This document shows positions 1 to 5,732 of a stretch of DNA of 6,251 nucleotides, one piece after another. The stretch lies in contig JAREAF010000186.1 of NCBI GenBank assembly GCA_029240475.1, positions 1 through 6,251 of the forward strand. Direction: 5' to 3'. The stretch is from Rhodospirillales bacterium (GTDB lineage Bacteria; Pseudomonadota; Alphaproteobacteria; JAREAF01). Under the pieces are notes generated by a model, which saw only the letters and a list, made by a program, of their open reading frames with translations, ran no database searches and was not told the origin of the DNA. The position numbers were made by a program, and so were the translations under genes. Position 1 is the first letter of the stretch; every line of letters starts with the position of its first letter.

Positions 1-1
1 G

Positions 2-1027
2 CAGCGCTGGAGCCTGCGCCTGCTGGATCTGTCCCTTGCTCTCAAAGGCAACTGCCGGACCTTGTCGGGAGCCGCGGCTATCTGGCGAGGCCTGCGCGCC
101 GGCCGGCCCGACCTCGTTCTGGCCCGGACCATGGATTACGACCGCACGCCCTGGCTCGCCGCAGCACTGCTCGGCCGTCCGCTGGTCCTGGAACTGCATC
201 ATATCGGCAGCTACGAACGGCTGCAGCGCGGGCGCGGCGCCTCGCGCCTGGCGGAGGCCGCGGAACGCGCTAGGTGGCGGCGGGCCGCCGCGCTGTGGGT
301 GATCTCGCAGGAGCTCGGGCGGCTGATCGTGTCGCTCGGCGCCGAGCACGAGAAGGTGCATTGCATCCCGTGGGGCATCGAGGACCCCCCGCTCGGGGCC
401 TGGCAGCCGCGGCCGAGCGAGGATCCGGTGCGCGTGGTCTTTGCCGGCAGCTTCTATCCCTGGCACGGCATCGAGGTGCTGCTCGAGGCTTTTGCGCGCA
501 CCGTCCGGCAAGCGCCGAATCTGCACCTGAGCATCATCGGCGACGGGCTGTCGCGCGCCGAGAACGAGCGCCACGCGCGCGAGCTGGGGATCGCGGACCG
601 CATCGAGTTCACCGGCTGGCTTGAGCATCGCGAGCTCGCCCGGCGCTTGCGCCAATCTCATGTCGGCGTCGCCCCCTTCCTGCCGGCGGATCCTTTCTAC
701 ATGCGGCCCGTCAAGATCCTGGACTACATGTCCGCCGGCATGGCGATCGTCGCCTCGGGGCAGGGCGAGGTCGAGCGCATGCTGGAGCATGGCCGCACCG
801 GATGGCTGGTGACGCCGGGCGATCCCGCTTCGCTCGCCGATGCGCTGGTGCGACTTGCCCGCGACCGCGATTTGCGCGAGACGCTGGGGCGCGGCGCCCT
901 CGCGGAGGCTGCGCGGCTCGGCACGCCCATGGACACCGCACGCCGGGTCCTCGATCTCTGCCGAGAGGTCGTGTCGGAGCAGGCGGCCCGGATGACTCCC
1001 GCGGTCGGCCAGGGCGCGGGCGAATGA
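2..1027 (+). CDS. Glycosyltransferase family 4 (GT-B), 5' end outside the window
   Basis: The frame is open from the left edge to TGA at 1025-1027, giving 341 visible residues, so the true start lies upstream. An internal TTG at 62 is not a credible start because family-like sequence continues before it. The visible part holds the end of the N-terminal Rossmann domain (RPDLVLARTMDYD) and the usual linker (ALWVISQELGRLI, then a VHCIPWGIED segment). A full C-terminal nucleotide-sugar domain begins with VVFAGSFYPWHG at visible residues 145-156. The family acidic motif reads KILDYMSAG, with Asp241 where a glutamate is usual. The C-terminal GRTGWLVTPGDP segment is typical. Family members move a sugar from an NDP-sugar to a lipid-linked or glycan acceptor at the inner membrane face. 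Donor and acceptor cannot be read here. It overlaps the next glycosyltransferase, so they are probably co-translated in a polysaccharide operon. Confidence 0.88.
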   Translation, partial: QRWSLRLLDLSLALKGNCRTLSGAAAIWRGLRAGRPDLVLARTMDYDRTPWLAAALLGRPLVLELHHIGSYERLQRGRGASRLAEAAERARWRRAAALWVISQELGRLIVSLGAEHEKVHCIPWGIEDPPLGAWQPRPSEDPVRVVFAGSFYPWHGIEVLLEAFARTVRQAPNLHLSIIGDGLSRAENERHARELGIADRIEFTGWLEHRELARRLRQSHVGVAPFLPADPFYMRPVKILDYMSAGMAIVASGQGEVERMLEHGRTGWLVTPGDPASLADALVRLARDRDLRETLGRGALAEAARLGTPMDTARRVLDLCREVVSEQAARMTPAVGQGAGE

Positions 1028-2184
1028 TCGCGCGCAACGCGCAGCCCGGGGTGCTTCTGGTCGGTACCTTCCCGCCGCCGATCGACGGCATGTCGGTCGT
1101 CAACATGGCGATCCGCGACGCGGTGCAGGACGGCCGCACGCGCGTGGCGGTGGTCGACAGCTCGGCCAAGGGCCGGCACGGGCTGGCCTATCACGCGCGC
1201 AGGCTCCTTGCGCATCTTCGAGCGATCATCCTGCTGCTGAGCCCCCGAGGCTGCGGACTCGGCAGCCTGTGCCATGGCGTGAATGCCGGGCTGGCGATGC
1301 CGTACACCTTGGCGCTGGTCGCCGCCGCCCGGGTCGCCGGCATGCGGATCGTGCTCTACTACCACAGCTCCAATTACCTGAGGCGGCGCTCGGCGCTGCT
1401 GGCGGTCACGGTGCGGCTCGCAGGGCCGGGATCGCTGCATGTCCTCGCCAGCGAGGACATGGTGCGGGCCTTCCGCAGTCTTTATCCCACCGCCGCGCGG
1501 TTCCTTGTGGTGGACAATTGCGCCTACGTACCGGAGGCCATGCCTGCGCGCATGCGGCTGCGCGAGCCGGTGCGCATCGGGCTGCTCAGCAACCTGTCGA
1601 TGGAGAAGGGGTTGGGCCTGGCCATCGACACGGCGCGCGAGCTCCAGCGTCGCGGCATTCCCGTCCGCCTGATCTTGGCCGGCCCCCTCGTCGGGCCGGA
1701 AGCGCAGGCCGCCGCGGAAGCCGCCGAGCGAGAGCTCGGCGCTGCGGTCGAGTTCCGCGGGACCGTGCTGGGGGACGAGAAGACCCGGTTCTACGCGGAT
1801 ATCGACGTCTTCCTTTTCCCCAGCCTCTATCCGCACGAAACCCAGTCCATCGTGGTGCCCGAGGCGATGGCGGCCGGCATGCCGGTGCTGGTCCACGATC
1901 ACGCCTTCATCCGCAACCTGCTGGCCGGTTGCGAGATCGATCATCTGCTGCTTGCGGCAGACGGCAGCTTCCCGATGCGCGCTGCGGATGCGATTGCCGG
2001 GTGGCGCGCCGATCCCGCGAGCTATGCAGCCGACGCTTACCGCTGCCGCGCCCGATTCGACGAGTTGCGGCGGCGCGGCGTCGAGCAGTTCGGCAGGCTC
2101 ATCGCGGAGCTTGCGCCCACTCCTCGCAGTCAAGGTTTCGCTGCTGCGGCGGCGCGGGGTCGTATCGCCCACGGCCACGACTGA
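1024..2184 (+). CDS. Glycosyltransferase family 4 (GT-B)
   Basis: 386 residues, close to the usual GT4 length. The ATG at 1024 overlaps the previous TGA (ATGA), and no strong Shine-Dalgarno sequence is seen, so translational coupling is likely. In-frame sequence upstream of 1024 is antisense-free shadow of the previous gene, and the protein begins properly with VLLVGTFPPPIDGMSVVN (residues 10-27), the glycine/proline loop that opens GT-B enzymes. The C-terminal domain starts at IGLLSNLSMEKGLGLA (185-200), with the phosphate-binding EKG signature. It carries an intact E-x7-E pair, Glu272 and Glu280 in HETQSIVVPEAMAAG, consistent with an active retaining transferase. There is no signal peptide, and a cytoplasmic or membrane-associated location is expected. 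The substrate is unknown. Paired with its neighbour, it probably adds successive sugars of one exopolysaccharide or O-antigen repeat unit. Confidence 0.9.
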   Translation: MIARNAQPGVLLVGTFPPPIDGMSVVNMAIRDAVQDGRTRVAVVDSSAKGRHGLAYHARRLLAHLRAIILLLSPRGCGLGSLCHGVNAGLAMPYTLALVAAARVAGMRIVLYYHSSNYLRRRSALLAVTVRLAGPGSLHVLASEDMVRAFRSLYPTAARFLVVDNCAYVPEAMPARMRLREPVRIGLLSNLSMEKGLGLAIDTARELQRRGIPVRLILAGPLVGPEAQAAAEAAERELGAAVEFRGTVLGDEKTRFYADIDVFLFPSLYPHETQSIVVPEAMAAGMPVLVHDHAFIRNLLAGCEIDHLLLAADGSFPMRAADAIAGWRADPASYAADAYRCRARFDELRRRGVEQFGRLIAELAPTPRSQGFAAAAARGRIAHGHD

Positions 2185-2205
2185 GCCGCTGTCGGCGCCG
2201 GAGCT
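2185..2205. other. 21-bp gap between convergent genes
   Basis: Only 21 bp separate the glycosyltransferase stop (2182-2184) from the phosphatase stop on the other strand (2206-2208). The best structure is a 4-bp stem, GCCG-ctgt-CGGC at 2185-2196, plus the 8-bp palindrome CGGCGCCG at 2193-2200. Neither has a T-tract, so no intrinsic terminator is supported. Transcripts from the two sides probably overlap or end by Rho. Confidence 0.6.
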
Positions 2206-3585
2206 TCAGTCGCGCAGGATCGTGAAACGATCGATCACGCGGCTCGGTTGGCCGTTCTCCGAAACCGCATGCACCGCCACCTCCAGGCTGCGTGCATCCA
2301 CCGCGATCATTGCGTAGTGATGCGCGCCGTCGTCCCGCACGGCGATGAAGTCTTGCTGGGGGCAGGTGTAGTGGGAGAAATCGCCTCCGATGTCCGAGCG
2401 TTTGCCGCTGGGGCTGATCTTCGCATAGATCGTGCCGATGCCGGCCGGTGTCGTCCGGGCATCCTGGCTGGCGATGACCGGCGCATCGAAGGCCGATCGC
2501 AAGGGGAACGTCCGCTCGAAGTTCTGGTCGTGGCCGCTCAGATGCAGATCGACCTTGTGGCGCTCGATCACGGGCACGAGCTGTCGTCGGATATCCGGAT
2601 TGGCCGGGTGGCTGCGCCCGTGCGCGAAGATCGGCTGATGCTGGAAGACGATCAGCCACCGCGCGCCATCCGCGCGCGCCGCGGCCAAATCCGCGTCCAG
2701 CCAGGCGACGTCCTGCGGGTCGACGGTCTTCACGGGAGCATAGAAGGCCGCGAAATGCGCGCAGCCGATGCGGAAGGAATAGCATCGGCCCTGGCCTCCG
2801 GCCGGGTGGGCGAAGCGCGGCTCCCAATCGCTGAACCGCTCCACGAGATCCACCTCGTGATTGCCGTATTGGGCCATCAGCGGGATCTCGCAGGCGAGCG
2901 GCTCGATCTGCCGGAACCAGGCATCGATGCCGGTGGCGATCGTCTTGAAGCGCGGGTCCTTGTCGCAATAGGCGTAATCGCCCCCGCCCAGCAGCAAGAG
3001 CGGACGAGCTTGCCGCAGCTCCTGCAAGACCGGCAGCACGCCGTCGGCTTGGCCGCCCGGCCGGCCCATCACCCCGGTGTCGCAAAAGAAGGCGCAGGTG
3101 AAGCGGTCGCTGTCCGCGGCGGGAGCCGTCCGGGTCGCGAAGACCTGGCTGGTGAATTCGCGCCCATCGCTGTGGACGAGGACGCGATACTCATACTCAG
3201 TGCCCGGGCGGAGATTCCGCAGCTCGGCCGTATGCACCGAGCCCCCGATGCCCGGAGACGGCCGGTAGACGGCGGGCGTGCGCTCCCAGGCGCGCCCGCG
3301 TTCTCTATATTCGACGAAGCCCTCACCCGGCGCCGGCGTGATCCATCGCACAGTGAGGCTGCTGGCCGGATCGCCGGTCCAAGACAGATGAATCTGCTCC
3401 GGCGGTCCGGGCTCGGCGCGATAGGCAAGCCGCGCAAGCTCCAGCCTTATCCGTCGGGACTGCTGCCGCAGCGAGCTCCTGACCTGCCTTATCGCCCGGC
3501 GCAAGGGCGATGGGCCGCGTCCTGGCGCACCCGGAGTGGGCAAATGGTCCCGATGTCCATCGAAATTCGAAACAAGTGCGGCCAT
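2206..3585 (-). CDS. Purple acid phosphatase-like metallophosphoesterase with N-terminal FN3-like domain
   Basis: 459 residues from ATG at 3585 down to TGA at 2208-2206. A GGGGGA Shine-Dalgarno sequence six bases upstream supports this start; the open frame further upstream is only antisense to the carnitine genes. Residues 1-57 are arginine-rich with no hydrophobic segment. Residues about 58-155 resemble the fibronectin-like N-terminal domain of purple acid phosphatases (LTVRWITP, LRPGTEYEYRV). Residues about 162-360 form the dinuclear-metal domain: Asp169 in CDTG, Asp203 and Tyr206 in GDYAY, Asn242-His243-Glu244 in GNHE, His316 in FQHQP, and His352 in GHDQNFER. In classical enzymes the last motif is GHxHxYER, so the second histidine is Gln354 here. 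The tail resembles the family's C-terminal segment. Family members hydrolyse phosphate mono- or diesters and are mostly secreted; the absence of a signal peptide is odd. The substrate is unknown. It converges on the glycosyltransferases and diverges from the carnitine operon. Confidence 0.88.
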   Translation of the reverse strand: MAALVSNFDGHRDHLPTPGAPGRGPSPLRRAIRQVRSSLRQQSRRIRLELARLAYRAEPGPPEQIHLSWTGDPASSLTVRWITPAPGEGFVEYRERGRAWERTPAVYRPSPGIGGSVHTAELRNLRPGTEYEYRVLVHSDGREFTSQVFATRTAPAADSDRFTCAFFCDTGVMGRPGGQADGVLPVLQELRQARPLLLLGGGDYAYCDKDPRFKTIATGIDAWFRQIEPLACEIPLMAQYGNHEVDLVERFSDWEPRFAHPAGGQGRCYSFRIGCAHFAAFYAPVKTVDPQDVAWLDADLAAARADGARWLIVFQHQPIFAHGRSHPANPDIRRQLVPVIERHKVDLHLSGHDQNFERTFPLRSAFDAPVIASQDARTTPAGIGTIYAKISPSGKRSDIGGDFSHYTCPQQDFIAVRDDGAHHYAMIAVDARSLEVAVHAVSENGQPSRVIDRFTILRD

Positions 3586-3591
3586 CCTTGA

Positions 3592-3597
3592 TCCCCC
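3592..3597 (-). promoter_or_regulatory. Ribosome binding site of the phosphatase gene
   Basis: On the minus strand this reads GGGGGA, six bases before the ATG at 3585. It fixes the start inside a very long open frame. It is also part of one arm of an 11-bp inverted repeat. Confidence 0.6.
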
Positions 3598-3627
3598 GTC
3601 CCATTCTAACGCTTCCGGGCATCGGTA

Positions 3628-3660
3628 GGATCGTTGCAGTCGGGAGTAATCCCGGAGCCC
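3628..3660 (+). repeat. Dyad-bearing repeat, copy 1
   Basis: This copy reads in order GGATCG, TT, GCAG, T, CGGGAG, TAATCCC, GGAGCC. It contains a perfect 5-bp inverted repeat CGGGA-gtaa-TCCCG at 3641-3654. The same blocks recur in order at 3757-3786. It could be an operator for either divergent gene; that role is inferred. Confidence 0.55.
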
Positions 3661-3677
3661 ACGATCGGCCGGAGGTC

Positions 3678-3694
3678 GGGCCAGGAGTTGGCCC
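3678..3694. repeat. Perfect inverted repeat GGGCCA-N5-TGGCCC
   Basis: The arms 3678-3683 and 3689-3694 are exact reverse complements around ggagt. The half-motif TTGGCCC recurs at 3704-3710, 16 bp after 3688-3694. It is a possible regulator site, but short GC-rich palindromes also arise by chance. Confidence 0.35.
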
Positions 3695-3748
3695 TGCGAC
3701 ACTTTGGCCCCGCGCGGCGCGCCTCTGCCATCCGCGGCTCTGCCGCGC

Positions 3749-3779
3749 TTGACGGGGGATCGCAGCCGGGAGGAATAAT
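3749..3779 (+). promoter_or_regulatory. Candidate sigma-70 promoter for the carnitine operon
   Basis: TTGACG at 3749-3754 matches five of six bases of the -35 consensus, and AATAAT at 3774-3779 matches five of six of the -10. The 19-bp spacer is longer than ideal, which would suit an activated promoter. Transcription would start near 3786 and give a leader of about 70 bases before cdhC. This is a prediction by eye. Confidence 0.35.
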
Positions 3780-3786
3780 CCCAGCC
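3757..3786 (+). repeat. Dyad-bearing repeat, copy 2
   Basis: This copy reads in order GGATC, GCAG, C, CGGGAG, GAA, TAATCCC, AGCC. Relative to copy 1 it has GAA inserted between CGGGAG and TAATCCC. The internal dyad is GGGA-ggaataa-TCCC at 3768-3782, with an outer GCAG/CTGC pair at 3762-3765 and 3786-3789. It overlaps the candidate -10 element of the cdhC promoter, where a bound protein could block or recruit polymerase. Confidence 0.55.
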
Positions 3787-3813
3787 TGCAAGTGCCGCAG
3801 CCGTCACTCCGTC

Positions 3814-3843
3814 TGTGCCCGCAACAGCGGGCGCAACCGCCCG
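3814..3843 (+). promoter_or_regulatory. Two mutually exclusive hairpins in the cdhC leader
   Basis: Hairpin A pairs GCCCGC (3817-3822) with GCGGGC (3827-3832) around AACA. It extends to nine pairs, 3814-3822 with 3827-3835, including one G-U. Hairpin B pairs CGGGCG (3828-3833) with CGCCCG (3838-3843) around CAAC and ends directly at the Shine-Dalgarno sequence. They share 3828-3833, so only one can form at a time. There is no U-tract, so this is not an intrinsic terminator. It matches no riboswitch class that I recognise. Confidence 0.4.
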
Positions 3844-3849
3844 AAGGAG
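3844..3849 (+). promoter_or_regulatory. Ribosome binding site of the cdhC-type gene
   Basis: AAGGAG lies six bases before the ATG at 3856 and is the strongest Shine-Dalgarno sequence in the window. It decides the start at 3856 over in-frame codons further upstream. Confidence 0.8.
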
Positions 3850-3855
3850 CCCGCC

Positions 3856-4740
3856 ATGAATCACGAAGTCATCATCACCTGCGCCGTGACCGGCGCGGGC
3901 GACACGGTCGGAAAGCATCCGGCCATCCCGGTGACCCCCAAGCAGATCGCCGATGCCGCAATCGAGGCGGCGAGCGCCGGCGCGGCGGTGGTGCACATCC
4001 ATGTGCGCGACCCGGAAACGGGCAAGGGCACGCGCGACCCGCGGCTCTACCGCGAGGTGGTCGAGCGGCTGCGCGCCAGCAACGTGGACATGATCATCAA
4101 CCTGACCGCAGGCATGGGCGGCGATCTCGATATCGGCGAGCGGAACCCGATGGAGTTCGGGCCGAACACCGATCTCGTGGGCGCGCTGGAGCGCCTCGTG
4201 CATGTCGAGGAGTTGCGGCCGGAGATCTGCACGCTCGATTGCGGGACGCTGAATTTCGGCGACGGGAACCTGATCTACGTGTCCACGCCCCAGCAGCTCA
4301 GGCAGGGGGCCAAGCGCATCCAGGAGCTGGGCGTGAAGCCCGAGCTGGAGGTGTTCGACACCGGCCATCTCTGGTTCGCCAAGCAGATGCTGAAGGAGGG
4401 CCTGCTCGACGCGCCGCCGCTCTTCCAGTTCTGCCTCGGCATCCCCTGGGGCGCGTCGGCCGACACCACCACCATGAAGGCGATGAAGGATTCGCTGCCC
4501 GAGGGCGCGGTCTGGGCGGGCTTCGGCATCGGCCGCATGCAGATGCCGATGGTGGCGCAGGCGGTGCTCCTCGGCGGCAATGTGCGGGTCGGGCTCGAGG
4601 ACAATATCTGGCTCGAGAAGGGCGTGTTCGCGACCAACGGCAAGCTGGTAGAGAAGGCGATCAAGATCATCGAGCTTCTCGGCGCACGGCCGGTCACGCC
4701 GGCCGAGGCGCGCCAGAAGCTGGGCCTGAAGCCGCGCTGA
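3856..4740 (+). CDS. cdhC: 3-Dehydrocarnitine cleavage enzyme (BKACE family, DUF849)
   Basis: 294 residues, normal for beta-keto acid cleavage enzymes. It should condense 3-dehydrocarnitine with acetyl-CoA to give betainyl-CoA and acetoacetate in the cytoplasm. The TIM-barrel family signatures are present: the N-terminal strand VIITCAVTGAG (5-15), the zinc-binding pair His47 and His49 in VVHIHVRDP, INLTAG at 81-86, and Arg244, Glu248 and Asp249 in VRVGLEDN. The last three align with the arginine, third zinc ligand and catalytic aspartate of characterised 3-keto-5-aminohexanoate cleavage enzyme. All key residues are present. The segments NPMEFGPNTDLVG, TLDCGTLNFGDGN and IGRMQMPMVAQAV look like the dehydrocarnitine subgroup, and the next gene is carnitine dehydrogenase, which makes that substrate the best call. 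Another beta-keto acid substrate is less likely. It is the first gene of the operon, behind a strong ribosome binding site and a structured leader. Confidence 0.9.
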   Translation: MNHEVIITCAVTGAGDTVGKHPAIPVTPKQIADAAIEAASAGAAVVHIHVRDPETGKGTRDPRLYREVVERLRASNVDMIINLTAGMGGDLDIGERNPMEFGPNTDLVGALERLVHVEELRPEICTLDCGTLNFGDGNLIYVSTPQQLRQGAKRIQELGVKPELEVFDTGHLWFAKQMLKEGLLDAPPLFQFCLGIPWGASADTTTMKAMKDSLPEGAVWAGFGIGRMQMPMVAQAVLLGGNVRVGLEDNIWLEKGVFATNGKLVEKAIKIIELLGARPVTPAEARQKLGLKPR

Positions 4741-4770
4741 CGTAGAGTTCTGCGAAGGGGAAATCGAGAG

Positions 4771-5730
4771 ATGGCGAAGAGCATTCGGCGCGTGGCGCTG
4801 GTCGGCGGCGGCGTGATCGGCAGCGGCTGGGCCGCGCGGGCGCTGGCGCATGGGCTTGACGTGGTGGCGACCGACCCCGCGCCCGGCGCGGAGGGGAAGA
4901 TGCGGGCCGCGGTCGAGAATGCCTGGCCGGCCCTGCAGCGCGTTGGGCTGAAGTCCGGCGCGGACATGAAGCGGCTCCGCTTCGTGGCGAGCGTGGAGGA
5001 GGCGGTCGCCGACGCCGACTTCGTCCAGGAGAGCGCGCCCGAGCGCGAGGACCTGAAGCGCAGGCTGCACGCCCAGATCGACGCGGCGGCGAAGCCGGAC
5101 GTGGTGATCGCCTCCAGCTCCTCGGGCCTCTTGCCGAGCCGATTCCAGACGGATTGCAGGCACCCGGAGCGCGTCGTCGTGGGTCATCCCTTCAATCCGG
5201 TCTATCTCCTGCCCCTGGTGGAAGTCCTGGGCGGCGAGAAGACCAGTCCCGACGCGATCGATCAGGCGATGGCTTTCTACCGCTCCATCGGCATGCATGC
5301 GCTGAAGGTGCGCACCGAGGTGCCGGGCTACATCGCCGACCGGCTGCAGGAGGCGCTGTGGCGCGAGGCCCTGCACATGGTGGGCGAGGGCGTCGCCACC
5401 ACCGCCGAGATCGACGATTCGATCCGCTTCGGCCCCGGCCTGCGGTGGTCGTTCTTCGGCACCTGCCTGATCTTCCACATGGCCGGCGGGGACGAGGGAA
5501 TGAAGCACATGCTGGCGCAGTTCGGCCCGGCGCTGGAGCTGCCCTGGACCAAGCTCAAGGCGCCGAAGCTCACCGACGAGCTGTTCCAGCGCATGGTGGA
5601 AGGTACGCAGGCGCAGGCGCAAGGCCGCTCGGTCAAGGAGCTGGAGCGGTTCCGGGACGACTGCCTCATCGCCGTGCAGGAGGCGATCGCCGCCGTGAAG
5701 AAGAAGCACGGACTGCCGCCGGACTTCTGA
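4771..5730 (+). CDS. cdhA: L-carnitine 3-dehydrogenase (NAD+), EC 1.1.1.108
   Basis: 319 residues; the gene is also called lcdH. It oxidises L-carnitine to 3-dehydrocarnitine with NAD+. The Rossmann loop GGGVIG has Gly12, Gly14 and Gly17. Asp35 in VVATDP after the second strand fits NAD+ preference. The hydroxyacyl dehydrogenase catalytic pair is His139 in GHPFNPVYLLPLVEVLGG and Glu151, with SSSSG at 115-119. The segments VPGYIADRLQEALWREAL (184-201), GPGLRWSFFGT (221-231) and FGPALELPWTKL (251-262) are characteristic of carnitine dehydrogenase rather than 3-hydroxybutyryl-CoA dehydrogenase. It starts 30 bp after the upstream stop, with GAAGGGGA at 4754-4761 as ribosome binding site. Many alphaproteobacterial versions carry a fused C-terminal betainyl-CoA thioesterase of about 150 residues. 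This one ends before that, so the thioesterase must be a separate gene elsewhere. Confidence 0.93.
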   Translation: MAKSIRRVALVGGGVIGSGWAARALAHGLDVVATDPAPGAEGKMRAAVENAWPALQRVGLKSGADMKRLRFVASVEEAVADADFVQESAPEREDLKRRLHAQIDAAAKPDVVIASSSSGLLPSRFQTDCRHPERVVVGHPFNPVYLLPLVEVLGGEKTSPDAIDQAMAFYRSIGMHALKVRTEVPGYIADRLQEALWREALHMVGEGVATTAEIDDSIRFGPGLRWSFFGTCLIFHMAGGDEGMKHMLAQFGPALELPWTKLKAPKLTDELFQRMVEGTQAQAQGRSVKELERFRDDCLIAVQEAIAAVKKKHGLPPDF

Positions 5731-5732
5731 TC

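Larger units (their letters stand above)
3590..3761. repeat. 11-bp inverted repeat, arms 3590-3600 and 3751-3761
   Basis: GATCCCCCGTC at 3590-3600 is the exact reverse complement of GACGGGGGATC at 3751-3761. The left arm contains the phosphatase ribosome binding site. The right arm overlaps the candidate -35 element of cdhC and the start of the second repeat copy. The arms do not extend in either direction, and no target-site duplication flanks them. Confidence 0.6.
3586..3855. other. Divergent intergenic regulatory region
   Basis: These 270 bp lie between the start codons of the divergently transcribed phosphatase and cdhC-type genes. No coding sequence is supported. Frames that cross it have no ribosome binding site and no family-like protein. 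It contains two diverged copies of a dyad-bearing repeat, an 11-bp inverted repeat, a 6-bp-arm palindrome, a candidate sigma-70 promoter facing cdhC and two competing hairpins in the presumed cdhC leader. Regulation of carnitine genes by an AraC-type activator (CdhR) is known in Pseudomonas. No such gene is in this window. Confidence 0.7.

Noticed and set aside
724..2178. A 484-codon minus-strand open frame over the glycosyltransferases
   Set aside because: It is antisense to two well-supported genes, has low-complexity Arg/His/Ala-rich content and shows no family motif.
2248..3591. A 447-codon plus-strand open frame opposite the phosphatase
   Set aside because: The minus-strand frame has the ordered metallophosphatase motifs. 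The plus-strand product shows none and arises from the same codon bias.
3603..3608. TAGAAT on the minus strand as a -10 element for the phosphatase
   Set aside because: The hexamer is good, but no -35 is found at 16-18 bp and the resulting leader would be about ten bases, too short to contain the ribosome binding site comfortably.
3723..3744. Direct repeat CTCTGCC at 3723-3729 and 3738-3744
   Set aside because: Seven bases repeated once in GC-rich sequence is expected by chance and matches no known site.
3590..3761. A small non-autonomous transposon (MITE) bounded by the 11-bp inverted repeats
   Set aside because: No flanking target duplication is seen, the left arm contains the phosphatase ribosome binding site, and the right arm merges with a repeat that continues outside it.
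3634..3855. N-terminal extension of the cdhC-type gene to an upstream start
   Set aside because: The extension is not family-like, while AAGGAG six bases before 3856 and the usual N-terminus of the family agree on the shorter start.
2206..5709. A minus-strand frame without stops for 1167 codons, covering the phosphatase and all of the two carnitine genes
   Set aside because: Only the part below 3585 looks like protein. Above that, minus-strand codons are in register with the sense codons of cdhC and cdhA, so a stop would need sense TTA, CTA or TCA, which are rare in these GC-rich genes.
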